NCBI GenBank assembly: GCA_031263335.1
Contig: JAISGB010000230.1
Coordinates: 1-5,944, forward strand
DNA length: 5,944 nt
Direction of reading: 5' to 3'
Source: Eubacteriales Family XIII. Incertae Sedis bacterium
Lineage (GTDB): Bacteria; Bacillota; Clostridia; Peptostreptococcales; Anaerovoracaceae
The notes under the pieces were generated by a model. It was not told where the DNA came from. It ran no database searches and worked only from the letters and a program-made list of their open reading frames with translations. Shown here piece after piece: positions 1 to 5,944 of this stretch. Numbering within the stretch: the first letter of the stretch is position 1; each line of letters starts with the position of its first letter. Made by a program: the position numbers and the translations under genes.

Positions 1-15
1 TTTTCCGTATTTTTA

Positions 16-45
16 TTGACAAAACGGACACTTGGCGCATATAGT
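16..45 (+). promoter_or_regulatory. Probable sigma-A/sigma-70 type promoter of the kinase gene
   Basis: The sequence shows a perfect -35 hexamer TTGACA at 16-21 and a 5-of-6 match to the -10 hexamer, TATAGT, at 40-45. They are separated by 18 nt, within the accepted 16-19 nt range. Transcription would begin near 51-54, giving a leader of about 50 nt before the proposed kinase start at 103. The surrounding ~60 bases are clearly AT-rich compared with the GC-rich coding DNA downstream, as expected of a promoter. No other candidate promoter is evident before the second gene, so this one may serve both genes. It is predicted by motif only; the start of transcription is not demonstrated. Confidence 0.72.
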
Positions 46-57
46 AATTATAGTAAT
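40..57 (+). repeat. Tandem 9-bp direct repeat covering the -10 element
   Basis: The 9-mer TATAGTAAT occurs twice head to tail at 40-48 and 49-57. Each copy carries the same TATAGT hexamer, so the -10 box is duplicated. Only the first copy lies at a workable distance (18 nt) from TTGACA; the second would need a 27-nt spacer. The second copy lies where transcription would start. It may be a chance AT-rich duplication, an operator half-site pair, or a slippage product. Confidence 0.6.
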
Positions 58-87
58 AAATGTGAAGGAAATCCGCGTCCGCGATCC

Positions 88-92
88 GGGAG
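88..92 (+). promoter_or_regulatory. Probable ribosome binding site deciding the kinase start
   Basis: GGGAG lies 10 nt before the ATG at 103, 4 nt before the ATG at 97 and 1 nt before the ATG at 94, all in the same frame. The spacing favours 103, with 97 as second choice and 94 unlikely. A second purine-rich stretch, GAAGGAA at 64-70, is too far upstream (over 20 nt) to serve any of these starts. Confidence 0.5.
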
Positions 93-102
93 TATGATGA
101 TA

Positions 103-2427
103 ATGCAGAAGCCAAAAAAATTTATCGACCGCTACGTATTCTCGGAAGATCTGTCGTTGGACGCGCGCATGACCAACATGGTGTGCATGGTCGGGATCGT
201 CATGGTGATCGTCGCGATCATCACGCGCGCAGCCATGGGCAGTTCCCAAATCCTCCTCATCGTGTTGGCGGGGATCGTCGTCTGCGTTTCGGCCTTGCTC
301 GTATTCTGCAATGTCTACGACAAACACAAGATCGGGGCCTGGCTGATCCTCTTTGCCCTGTGCGACGTCTTGTTGCCCGCCGCCCTCTTTGCCATGGGCG
401 GGGTCAAGAGCGGGATGTCCTCATATTTCACGATGTCCGTCGTGCTGATATTCTTCCTGTCGAGAGGCAAGCCTCGCGTCGTGATCCTCATCACACACAT
501 CCTGTGGGTGATCCTATGCTACACGCTTTCGGCCGTCCCGCCGTTCAACGCCTTGGTCTCGGATCTGTCCGGGACGGCGCAGTACATCGATCACATCCAA
601 TCCTTTATGGTCTCGGGCTTCTTCATCGCGATCATCGTCGTCTTCCAGGATCGCATATTCGTCTTGGAGAAGGAAAAGAGCGACAAGTTGGTCGTATCGA
701 TGAACGCGATGGCGGTCGCCCTGCTCGACCTGAACGTGGACAGCCCGGAGAGCGCCATGCGCGAGGGCATGGCGACCATGGCGCGCAACGCGGGCATCGA
801 CTGCGTGGCCGTATGGAAGAATGTCACGCGGGACGGAGCGTCGGGCTTTACGCATCAGATCTCCGCGTTCTTCAGCGCGACGGAGGCGGACACCTATCTG
901 TCGTCGAACGAGGACGAACTGGGGTTCACGTACGAGGACACGCTCCCGGGATGGTGGGAAACGCTCTCTTCGGATCGGTCCATCAAACTCACGTCGAGCG
1001 CCTATTCTCCGAAGGAGCGGGCGTTCATCGACATCTTGGATGCGGACATCCGCATGCACATCCTATCCCTTCTCGTGATCCCGATCATCGCCCACGGGCA
1101 TTTCTGGGGGACCGTCGTATTCAACAACTGCCACGACGGCAGGGCGTTTTCCGAGGACGACGAACGCAATCTGCGCCCTTGGGCCATCCTCTTGGCCAAC
1201 GCCATGATACGCAACGAGATGATGCGCGATCTCGCCCGCGCGCAGGATGAAGCGGAATCCGCGTCGCGGGCCAAGAGCGACTTCCTTTCCAATATGAGCC
1301 ACGAAATGCGGACGCCGATGAACGCCATCATCGGAATGACGACGATCGGAAAGGCCGCGGCCGATCTCGAGAAAAAGGACTACGCCTTCGAAAAGATCGA
1401 GAACGCGGGCGCGCACCTCTTGGGCGTGATCAATGACATCTTGGACAGGTCGAAGATAGAGGCGACCACGTTGGAACTCTCCCTCTCCGAATTCGATTTT
1501 GGCCGCATGTTGCGGACCGCGGTCAACGTCAACAGCTTCCGGATCGAGGAGAAACGCCAGCATTTCACCATGCGCGTCGACGAGGGAATCCCCGATCGGC
1601 TGATCGGCGACGAGCAACGATTGACGCAGGTGATCACGAACCTGCTCTCCAACGCGACGAAATTCACGCCGGAGGACGGCGAGATACGTCTCGAAGCGAG
1701 ATTGGAGGGGACGGAGGACGATGTCTGTACCATCCGTTTCGATGTGACGGACACGGGGATCGGCATCAGCGAGGAGCAACAGGAACGTCTGTTCACCTCG
1801 TTTCAACAGGCGGAAAGCAGCACCTCGCGCATGTTCGGCGGCACGGGTCTGGGACTCGCGATCTCAAGACGTCTCGTGGACATGATGGGCGGACGCATCT
1901 GGATCGATTCCGCGCCGGACAGGGGTTCGACCTTTTCCTTCACCATGCGCGCGGCGCGCGGCGCGGCGGAGGAACGGAGACCCGCGCAGATGTCCGAAAC
2001 GGACCGCCGTACAGAAGCGGCAGGGGCGCGGGACGGACCCGACGACTTCGCGGGGCGGCGCATCCTGCTCGCGGAGGACATCGATATCAACCGAGAGATC
2101 GTGATCTCCCTCTTGGAACCGACCGGGATAGCGATCGACTGCGCGGAGAACGGCGCGGAAGCGGTGCGGCTGTTTGAGGAGGCGCCGGATCGATACGATA
2201 TGGTATTCATGGATGTGCAGATGCCCAAGATGGACGGATACGAAGCCACGCGACGCATCCGCGCGCTCGACATCCCGCGCGCGAAGGAGATACCGATCGT
2301 CGCGATGACGGCCAACGTGTTCCGAGAAGACATCGAAAGCGCCTTGGATTCGGGCATGACCGGCCATCTGGGCAAGCCCTTGGACGCGGGCAAGCTGATG
2401 GAAAAACTGAGGGAATATTTAGGATGA
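103..2427 (+). CDS. Membrane-bound hybrid sensor histidine kinase (GAF-like, HisKA, HATPase_c, receiver)
   Basis: This predicted sensor autophosphorylates on histidine and passes the phosphate to its own C-terminal receiver. Numbered from ATG 103 (774 aa), about six hydrophobic helices lie at roughly 26-44, 50-70, 78-99, 107-120, 126-145 and 168-185. A cytoplasmic GAF-like domain follows (about 206-370; VIPI near 325 then FWGTVVF). The HisKA H-box is SHEMRTPMNAIIG with His400. HATPase_c shows NLLSNATKF (Asn517), DTGIG (550-554) and GGTGLGL (579-585). An Arg/Glu-rich linker of about 40 residues leads to a receiver (about 651-774) with the acidic pair Glu658-Asp659, phospho-acceptor Asp704 in MDVQMP, Thr736 and Lys758. 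All catalytic residues are present, so it should be active. There is no DNA-binding output domain and no Hpt, so a separate relay partner is expected. A TTG at 16 would extend it by 29 residues, but that codon lies inside the -35 box; ATG 94 or 97 are alternatives. The stop lies 17 nt before the next gene. Ligand and target are unknown. Confidence 0.95.
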   Translation: MQKPKKFIDRYVFSEDLSLDARMTNMVCMVGIVMVIVAIITRAAMGSSQILLIVLAGIVVCVSALLVFCNVYDKHKIGAWLILFALCDVLLPAALFAMGGVKSGMSSYFTMSVVLIFFLSRGKPRVVILITHILWVILCYTLSAVPPFNALVSDLSGTAQYIDHIQSFMVSGFFIAIIVVFQDRIFVLEKEKSDKLVVSMNAMAVALLDLNVDSPESAMREGMATMARNAGIDCVAVWKNVTRDGASGFTHQISAFFSATEADTYLSSNEDELGFTYEDTLPGWWETLSSDRSIKLTSSAYSPKERAFIDILDADIRMHILSLLVIPIIAHGHFWGTVVFNNCHDGRAFSEDDERNLRPWAILLANAMIRNEMMRDLARAQDEAESASRAKSDFLSNMSHEMRTPMNAIIGMTTIGKAAADLEKKDYAFEKIENAGAHLLGVINDILDRSKIEATTLELSLSEFDFGRMLRTAVNVNSFRIEEKRQHFTMRVDEGIPDRLIGDEQRLTQVITNLLSNATKFTPEDGEIRLEARLEGTEDDVCTIRFDVTDTGIGISEEQQERLFTSFQQAESSTSRMFGGTGLGLAISRRLVDMMGGRIWIDSAPDRGSTFSFTMRAARGAAEERRPAQMSETDRRTEAAGARDGPDDFAGRRILLAEDIDINREIVISLLEPTGIAIDCAENGAEAVRLFEEAPDRYDMVFMDVQMPKMDGYEATRRIRALDIPRAKEIPIVAMTANVFREDIESALDSGMTGHLGKPLDAGKLMEKLREYLG

Positions 2428-2430
2428 GAA

Positions 2431-2436
2431 AAGGAG
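2431..2436 (+). promoter_or_regulatory. Strong ribosome binding site of the repeat-protein gene
   Basis: AAGGAG at 2431-2436 lies 8 nt before the ATG at 2445, near-ideal spacing. It sits in the 17-nt gap after the kinase stop codon. It decides in favour of 2445 over the in-frame ATG at 2424, which overlaps the kinase stop as ATGA and has only a weaker GAGGG at 2409-2413 ahead of it. The gap holds no terminator hairpin, which supports co-transcription. Confidence 0.8.
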
Positions 2437-2444
2437 AAGGGGAA

Positions 2445-2525
2445 ATGCGTCAGATATCACGTGCTGTTTCTGTAATCTGCGTCATCGCGCTTATGGTGAC
2501 GGCCTTTTCGGGTGTGGGTTACGGG
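2445..2525 (+). other. Predicted Sec signal peptide of the repeat protein
   Basis: The first 27 residues have Arg at 2 and 6, an uninterrupted hydrophobic core at about 7-21, and a small-residue region (SGVGYG, 22-27) before the acidic EDP stretch. Cleavage after Gly27 or near Ser22 is likely; the exact site is uncertain. Cys12 lies inside the core and is preceded by Ile, so it does not form a lipobox, and a lipoprotein is not expected. Confidence 0.82.
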
Positions 2526-5500
2526 GAGGATCCCGTTCCCGAATATAAGGTTTCTTTCTATCAGCTTTCCATGACGCCCGAGGGCGGCTTCACGTCCCCC
2601 GGCGGGGTCTCGATCGAATACGCCGCGCTCACGCAGTTTGTCGCGGACGGCGATCCGGCGCGGAATCCCGGCGCGGTCGCGTACGCGGTGAAGGACAGCC
2701 CCGCGCAACACTTCATGGGTTGGTATGAATTCGGCGCGCCCGACGACAACCCCTACGATTTCGGCAGATCCGTCACGGGCAACCTATCGCTCTTCGCCCG
2801 CTTCACGGAGGATTGGCTCGTCACCTTCCTGAACGGCTTCGGCGAGTCCTTCCTGACGAAGCGCGTCACACCGAGCGCGATAGTGAGCGAGCCGACGGAA
2901 GGGGAGATGAGCCTCTTCACGGCGCCCTCCGGCATACGTTTTGACGACGACGAAGGGTGGAAAAAAGATGGCGCCAAATACGCTTTCGACACTTCGGTGA
3001 CAGAAGACATCACGCTCACGCCGTCCTTGGTCGAGGGCGCGTCCGTCTACTTCGTCTCCGCGGGGAGCCAAGTACCGTTCGAGACGGCAAATCAGGACGG
3101 GAAGGTCAGTGAGCCAACGCCCCCGACGCGGACCGGCTATACATTCGCCCGGTGGTCGACGACGGAAGGCGGAAGCACATCATTCGACTTCAATACCGAG
3201 ATCGAGGAAGATACGACGCTCTACGCCGTATGGACGCCCGAGAACGTCGACTATACGGTCGTCGTCTGGACGGAGAAGAAGAACATCGCGGGCGATGCCG
3301 GCATGGATCCGGCCAACTACGAATATACGGGGCAGTTCACGCAGACGAAAACTATCGAAGCGGGTTCTTCGACAGACACCCTCGTTCAGGGCGCGCAAAA
3401 CGCCGTCGAGGCCTCACCGGTCAAGCCGCCCTCGTGGAGCGCTTTCGGATTTGCGAGCGCCACGAGCAAGAACGTGCTCGGCAACGGCGCGACGATCCTC
3501 AACGTCTATTACAAGCGCGTCGTCTACAACTTCTCGTTCACGCCGTATGACAGAGGGACCTCTACCACATCGAACGCGACCCTGACGCTCGGCGGCCGGA
3601 CCTATACGGACGCGAGCCGGTACGGCTTCAGCGCGAAATACGAGCAGGACGTCGCGGCCAAGTGGCCGGTTTCGCCGCTCGCGCAGCTCTCCGCGCCCGG
3701 AAACGCGAGCCTGCACTTCCAAGGATGGAAGGTGCCGAACGGGAAGTCCATCTTCGTCTCGAAGGTGATCACGATATCCTTGGATCTCCTGCCGGCCTCG
3801 GGTACGAACCAGACGATAACGGCGAACTGGATCACCACAGGCATGATGATCAACCTCAACTATATGTTCGAGACGCCCGACGGGAAGAACATGCCGGGGG
3901 CGGTGCTGTACAACGGGAAATACTATGTGCGGGACGAGACCTATTCCCAGTCGTCCTACAGCACCGGGACGCCCTTCGCCCTGAAGGAGATCAAGGGGAT
4001 GACGCCGCTGACGACCAACGCCCTGACAAAGACGGCGACCGGGTTCGCGGTCCCCACGGAGAAGACCTTCGCCGACCAATATCTGTTCTACAACCGCGCC
4101 GCGTTCACGATATCCTTCCAATCGCAGGGCGGCGCCGCCGTGCAGTCTGTCACGGGTCTGCTTGCGGGTACGCCGCTCGCCTCCAAAAAGCCGACCGATC
4201 CCAAGCGGACGGACGTCGGTTCGACCTATGTCTTTGACGGTTGGTATACGGGAACCGACTATATGACGCGCTTTGACTTCGCTTCCGAGACGATGCCCGA
4301 CTCCAACCTCATACTCTACGCCAAGTGGACGCAGGACCCCTTTACGGTATCGGTCTACGACGGACTCGCAAATGCGGTCCTGCTCGGGACCTACACGCGC
4401 GCGAAGGGCGAATACGTCGGCGATCCCAAGGCGGCGCTCGCGGCCGAGGGCGTGAACGCAGACTATACCGTCGGAACCCTCTACGCGGACAAGGGTGAAT
4501 TTCAGGGTTGGGTCATCCCGCTCGGCCCCGGGGAAAAGGCGGTCCTGTCTGCGGAACTCCCCGTGACGGGGGATCTGTCCGTCTACGCGGATTGGAAACC
4601 GCAGACCTTCACCGTGACGTATTCGGCGGGCGAGGCCACGGGCAATCCGCCCAAGGACGATAACGAATACCTGCGCGGCGCCGAAGCCCGCGTGCTCCAA
4701 CCCACGGGCGCCGCGATCGGCGACGGCAGCCTCGTCCCGCCGGAAGACGGCGGCGACCCGCCGCAGGATATGGTGTTCGCGGGATGGCTCGACGCGAACG
4801 GGCATATACACTACCCGGGCGAGACGATCACCGTGACGGGGGACACCGTGCTGACGGCAAGCTACACGGCCTTGGACAAGTTCGTCGTCTACACCTATCA
4901 CATCAACTATCCCGACGACGCGCAGGACAGTTCAGGCAGCGCCATCACGGATCCGGGCAACCTCAAGCAGTACGTCGGCCAAGGACAGGGATTCCCCGTC
5001 CTCGGCTACGACGCCTACAGCCCGACGCCGGAGCCGGAGAGCTACCGCTTTGCGGGTTGGGCGACGAGTTCGGCGATCGCGGCCGAAGGTACCGTAACCT
5101 ATAAAGGAGGACAACGATCCACCGCGCCCACATCGAGCGCGTTGCGGATCGACCTCGACATGTGGGCCGTGTGGACGCACTATCTGTCCGTCACCTTCGA
5201 CGCGGGCGGCGTCTACGGCAACCTCGCCTCGGGCGGGGCGATCGTCAACTATCAGGTGGTGTCGGGCAGCAGCCTGAACGCCTCCGACGGCGTAAACCTT
5301 CAAAGCGTACCCGCCGTGACCGTGAAGGGCGGCTATGCCTTTATCGGATGGGCGCTCGACGACGAGTGGCCGACGACGATGGATAATGGGGATATATTGG
5401 ATGCGCAGGTGACAACATCCTTGACCTACAAGGCGGTCTACGCGGCCTTTCCCGCCACGGATCCGAGCGCCGTGAGCTATGGCGTCACCTTCGACGCCGG

Positions 5501-5944
5501 CGGCGTCTACGGCAACCTCACCGAGGGCGGCTCCGGCGTCACCTACGAAGTGGCGGCGGGCAAGACACTGAGTGACCTCACGGCCGCCGGCGGCGCAAAC
5601 CTGTCAACCGTGCCGGTGATAACTGTGGAAGACGGCTATGAGTTTACCGGATGGGCGCTCGACGACGAGTGGCCGGCGACGACGTCGACCGCAATCATAT
5701 TAAACGCGACGGTGAATGCGCCCATGATCTACCGAGCGGTATATGCGGCGCTAGCCTCTGGGGTTCCGGGTGCCCACGCCATCGGCGTCACCTTCGACGC
5801 GGGCGGCGTCTACGGCAACCTCACCGGGGGCGGGACAAACATCACCTACGCGGTTCTGTACGAAAAAACCCTGAAGGATACGATCGCAGAAGGCGGCGCG
5901 AATCTGTCTGCCGCACCCGAGATAACCGTGGAAAGCGGCTATGA
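2445..5944 (+). CDS. Large secreted InlB-repeat (Listeria-Bacteroides/Flg_new type) surface protein, 3' end outside window
   Basis: The frame is open from ATG 2445 to the window edge: 1166 complete codons, no stop. An N-terminal signal peptide (about residues 1-27) indicates export. The rest consists of beta-repeat units resembling Flg_new/InlB B-repeats, recognised by an aromatic-x-GW core and a closing Tyr/Phe-Ala-x-Trp strand. Approximate units are 34-120, 126-199, 202-263 (clearest: GYTFARW then TLYAVW), 554-628 (YVFDGWYT then LYAKW), 633-717, 722-807 and 813-910, then three long tandem units from 916, 1014 and 1115. A different module lies at about 270-553. No cysteine occurs after Cys12 of the signal peptide. 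In known proteins such repeats form extended stalks on the cell surface, some in adhesins; adhesion here is inference. The C-terminus, where an LPXTG motif, S-layer domain or other anchor would lie, is missing. The gene starts 17 nt after the kinase stop, probably in the same operon. Family assignment is firm, specific function unknown. Confidence 0.93.
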   Translation, partial: MRQISRAVSVICVIALMVTAFSGVGYGEDPVPEYKVSFYQLSMTPEGGFTSPGGVSIEYAALTQFVADGDPARNPGAVAYAVKDSPAQHFMGWYEFGAPDDNPYDFGRSVTGNLSLFARFTEDWLVTFLNGFGESFLTKRVTPSAIVSEPTEGEMSLFTAPSGIRFDDDEGWKKDGAKYAFDTSVTEDITLTPSLVEGASVYFVSAGSQVPFETANQDGKVSEPTPPTRTGYTFARWSTTEGGSTSFDFNTEIEEDTTLYAVWTPENVDYTVVVWTEKKNIAGDAGMDPANYEYTGQFTQTKTIEAGSSTDTLVQGAQNAVEASPVKPPSWSAFGFASATSKNVLGNGATILNVYYKRVVYNFSFTPYDRGTSTTSNATLTLGGRTYTDASRYGFSAKYEQDVAAKWPVSPLAQLSAPGNASLHFQGWKVPNGKSIFVSKVITISLDLLPASGTNQTITANWITTGMMINLNYMFETPDGKNMPGAVLYNGKYYVRDETYSQSSYSTGTPFALKEIKGMTPLTTNALTKTATGFAVPTEKTFADQYLFYNRAAFTISFQSQGGAAVQSVTGLLAGTPLASKKPTDPKRTDVGSTYVFDGWYTGTDYMTRFDFASETMPDSNLILYAKWTQDPFTVSVYDGLANAVLLGTYTRAKGEYVGDPKAALAAEGVNADYTVGTLYADKGEFQGWVIPLGPGEKAVLSAELPVTGDLSVYADWKPQTFTVTYSAGEATGNPPKDDNEYLRGAEARVLQPTGAAIGDGSLVPPEDGGDPPQDMVFAGWLDANGHIHYPGETITVTGDTVLTASYTALDKFVVYTYHINYPDDAQDSSGSAITDPGNLKQYVGQGQGFPVLGYDAYSPTPEPESYRFAGWATSSAIAAEGTVTYKGGQRSTAPTSSALRIDLDMWAVWTHYLSVTFDAGGVYGNLASGGAIVNYQVVSGSSLNASDGVNLQSVPAVTVKGGYAFIGWALDDEWPTTMDNGDILDAQVTTSLTYKAVYAAFPATDPSAVSYGVTFDAGGVYGNLTEGGSGVTYEVAAGKTLSDLTAAGGANLSTVPVITVEDGYEFTGWALDDEWPATTSTAIILNATVNAPMIYRAVYAALASGVPGAHAIGVTFDAGGVYGNLTGGGTNITYAVLYEKTLKDTIAEGGANLSAAPEITVESGY
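3252..4103 (+). other. Non-repeat module found in clostridial InlB-repeat proteins
   Basis: Residues about 270-553 of the repeat protein differ from the flanking units. They open with YTVVVWTEK, pass through NVYYKR near 354-359, a Lys-Trp-Pro site near 406-408, an FQGWKVPNG segment near 425-433, and a YNGKYY site near 489-494 followed by a Tyr-Ser-Gln run, and end with LFYNRAAF near 548-555. From memory, this order of motifs (a YTVVYW-like start, a YYKR strand, then an LYNGKYY stretch and YYNR) recurs in large clostridial surface proteins with InlB repeats. That recollection needs a database search. I know no assigned function. Confidence 0.6.
4104..5174 (+). repeat. Four divergent InlB-type repeat units
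   Basis: Protein-level repeats of about 75-98 residues run from 4104 to 4328, 4341 to 4595, 4608 to 4865 and 4881 to 5174. Each begins with a beta-strand pattern such as FTISFQ, FTVSVY, FTVTYS or FVVYTY. Each has a central GW core (FDGW, FQGW, FAGW, FAGW) and closes with an aromatic or Ala strand (YAKW, YADW, TASY, WAVW). The units are not obviously alike at DNA level, so they are old duplications, unlike the array that follows. Confidence 0.75.
5190..5944 (+). repeat. In-frame tandem array of long InlB-type repeats, three copies, last one cut by the window edge
   Basis: Three units begin with VTFDAGGVYGNL at 5190, 5484 and 5787. Unit lengths are 294 nt (98 residues) and 303 nt (101 residues); the third is incomplete. 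The first 36 nt of units 1 and 3 are identical and unit 2 differs by one silent base (GCG to GCC). A second conserved block, GWALDDEWP, is identical over 27 nt in units 1 (5346-5372) and 2 (5649-5675). Between the blocks the units have drifted strongly in sequence and slightly in length. All remain in frame, so the array lengthens the exported stalk. More copies may follow beyond the window. Confidence 0.9.

Noticed and set aside
16..102. TTG at 16 as the translation start of the kinase
   Set aside because: It lies inside the TTGACA -35 element, has no ribosome binding site in front of it, and would add 29 polar residues; ATG 103 has GGGAG at usable spacing.
183..1250. Open frame of 355 codons on the + strand in another frame, and the minus-strand frames at 514-1059 and 1063-1806
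   Set aside because: All lie within the kinase gene, whose frame holds every expected motif. Their translations are low-complexity Arg/His/Gly/Asp-rich shadows.
1946..2050. GC-rich, repeat-like stretch (GCGCGCGG runs) between the kinase and receiver domains
   Set aside because: It encodes an Ala/Arg/Glu-rich flexible linker in frame; the run is explained by codon choice in GC-rich DNA and shows no regular repeat unit.
2424..2444. ATG at 2424 overlapping the kinase stop codon (ATGA) as the start of the repeat protein
   Set aside because: It is in frame and possible by translational coupling, but AAGGAG is ideally placed for ATG 2445, and starting there gives a normal signal peptide without an extra charged stretch.
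2460..2490. Possible lipoprotein signal around Cys12 of the repeat protein
   Set aside because: The residue before the cysteine is Ile, not a small residue, and the hydrophobic core continues past it, so the lipobox pattern is not met.
3414..4901. Long open frame of 495 codons on the minus strand
   Set aside because: It is antisense to the repeat protein and its translation is Arg/Gly/His-rich without recognisable domains, typical of a shadow frame in GC-rich DNA. The + strand frame has clear InlB-repeat motifs throughout.
5104..5110. Perfect AAGGAGG, resembling a ribosome binding site for an internal gene
   Set aside because: It is in frame inside the repeat protein (coding Lys-Gly-Gly), and no start codon follows at a usable distance. 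It may cause a ribosome pause, but nothing supports a start.
5190..5944. CRISPR-like array because of regularly spaced near-identical blocks
   Set aside because: The spacing is about 300 bp, the blocks are in frame and encode conserved protein motifs, and there are no short palindromic repeats with 30-40 bp spacers.

Overview
The window looks like a piece of a GC-rich anaerobic Firmicutes genome, most plausibly an uncultured gut Clostridia/Christensenellales-type bacterium. This is inferred from family content, not shown directly. The evidence is a consensus-like sigma-A promoter, AGGAG-type ribosome binding sites, and a very large secreted protein built of InlB-type (Listeria-Bacteroides, Flg_new) beta-repeats. 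One of its modules is of a type I associate with clostridial surface proteins. No RNA gene, insertion sequence, CRISPR array or attachment site was seen.

Layout: positions 1-102 are an AT-rich leader with a promoter (TTGACA, 18 nt, TATAGT) and a duplicated 9-mer at the -10. Positions 103-2427 encode a hybrid sensor histidine kinase: about six membrane helices, GAF-like domain, HisKA, HATPase_c, C-terminal receiver. After 17 nt containing a strong ribosome binding site and no terminator, a second gene starts at 2445 and stays open to the last base (5944). Its product has a signal peptide and at least ten InlB-like repeat units. The last three form a tandem array of about 98-101 residues per unit with near-identical DNA at the unit starts, and the window ends inside the third copy. 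All real coding is on the + strand; only the first ~100 bases are non-coding.

How they may work together: the two genes are so close that co-transcription from the promoter at 16-45 is the simplest reading. That would place a membrane sensor kinase in one unit with a large exported, probably surface-displayed repeat protein. The kinase ends in a receiver with no DNA-binding output and no Hpt domain, so any downstream partner lies outside the window. The ligand of the kinase, the anchoring of the surface protein and the physiological link between them cannot be read from this sequence.
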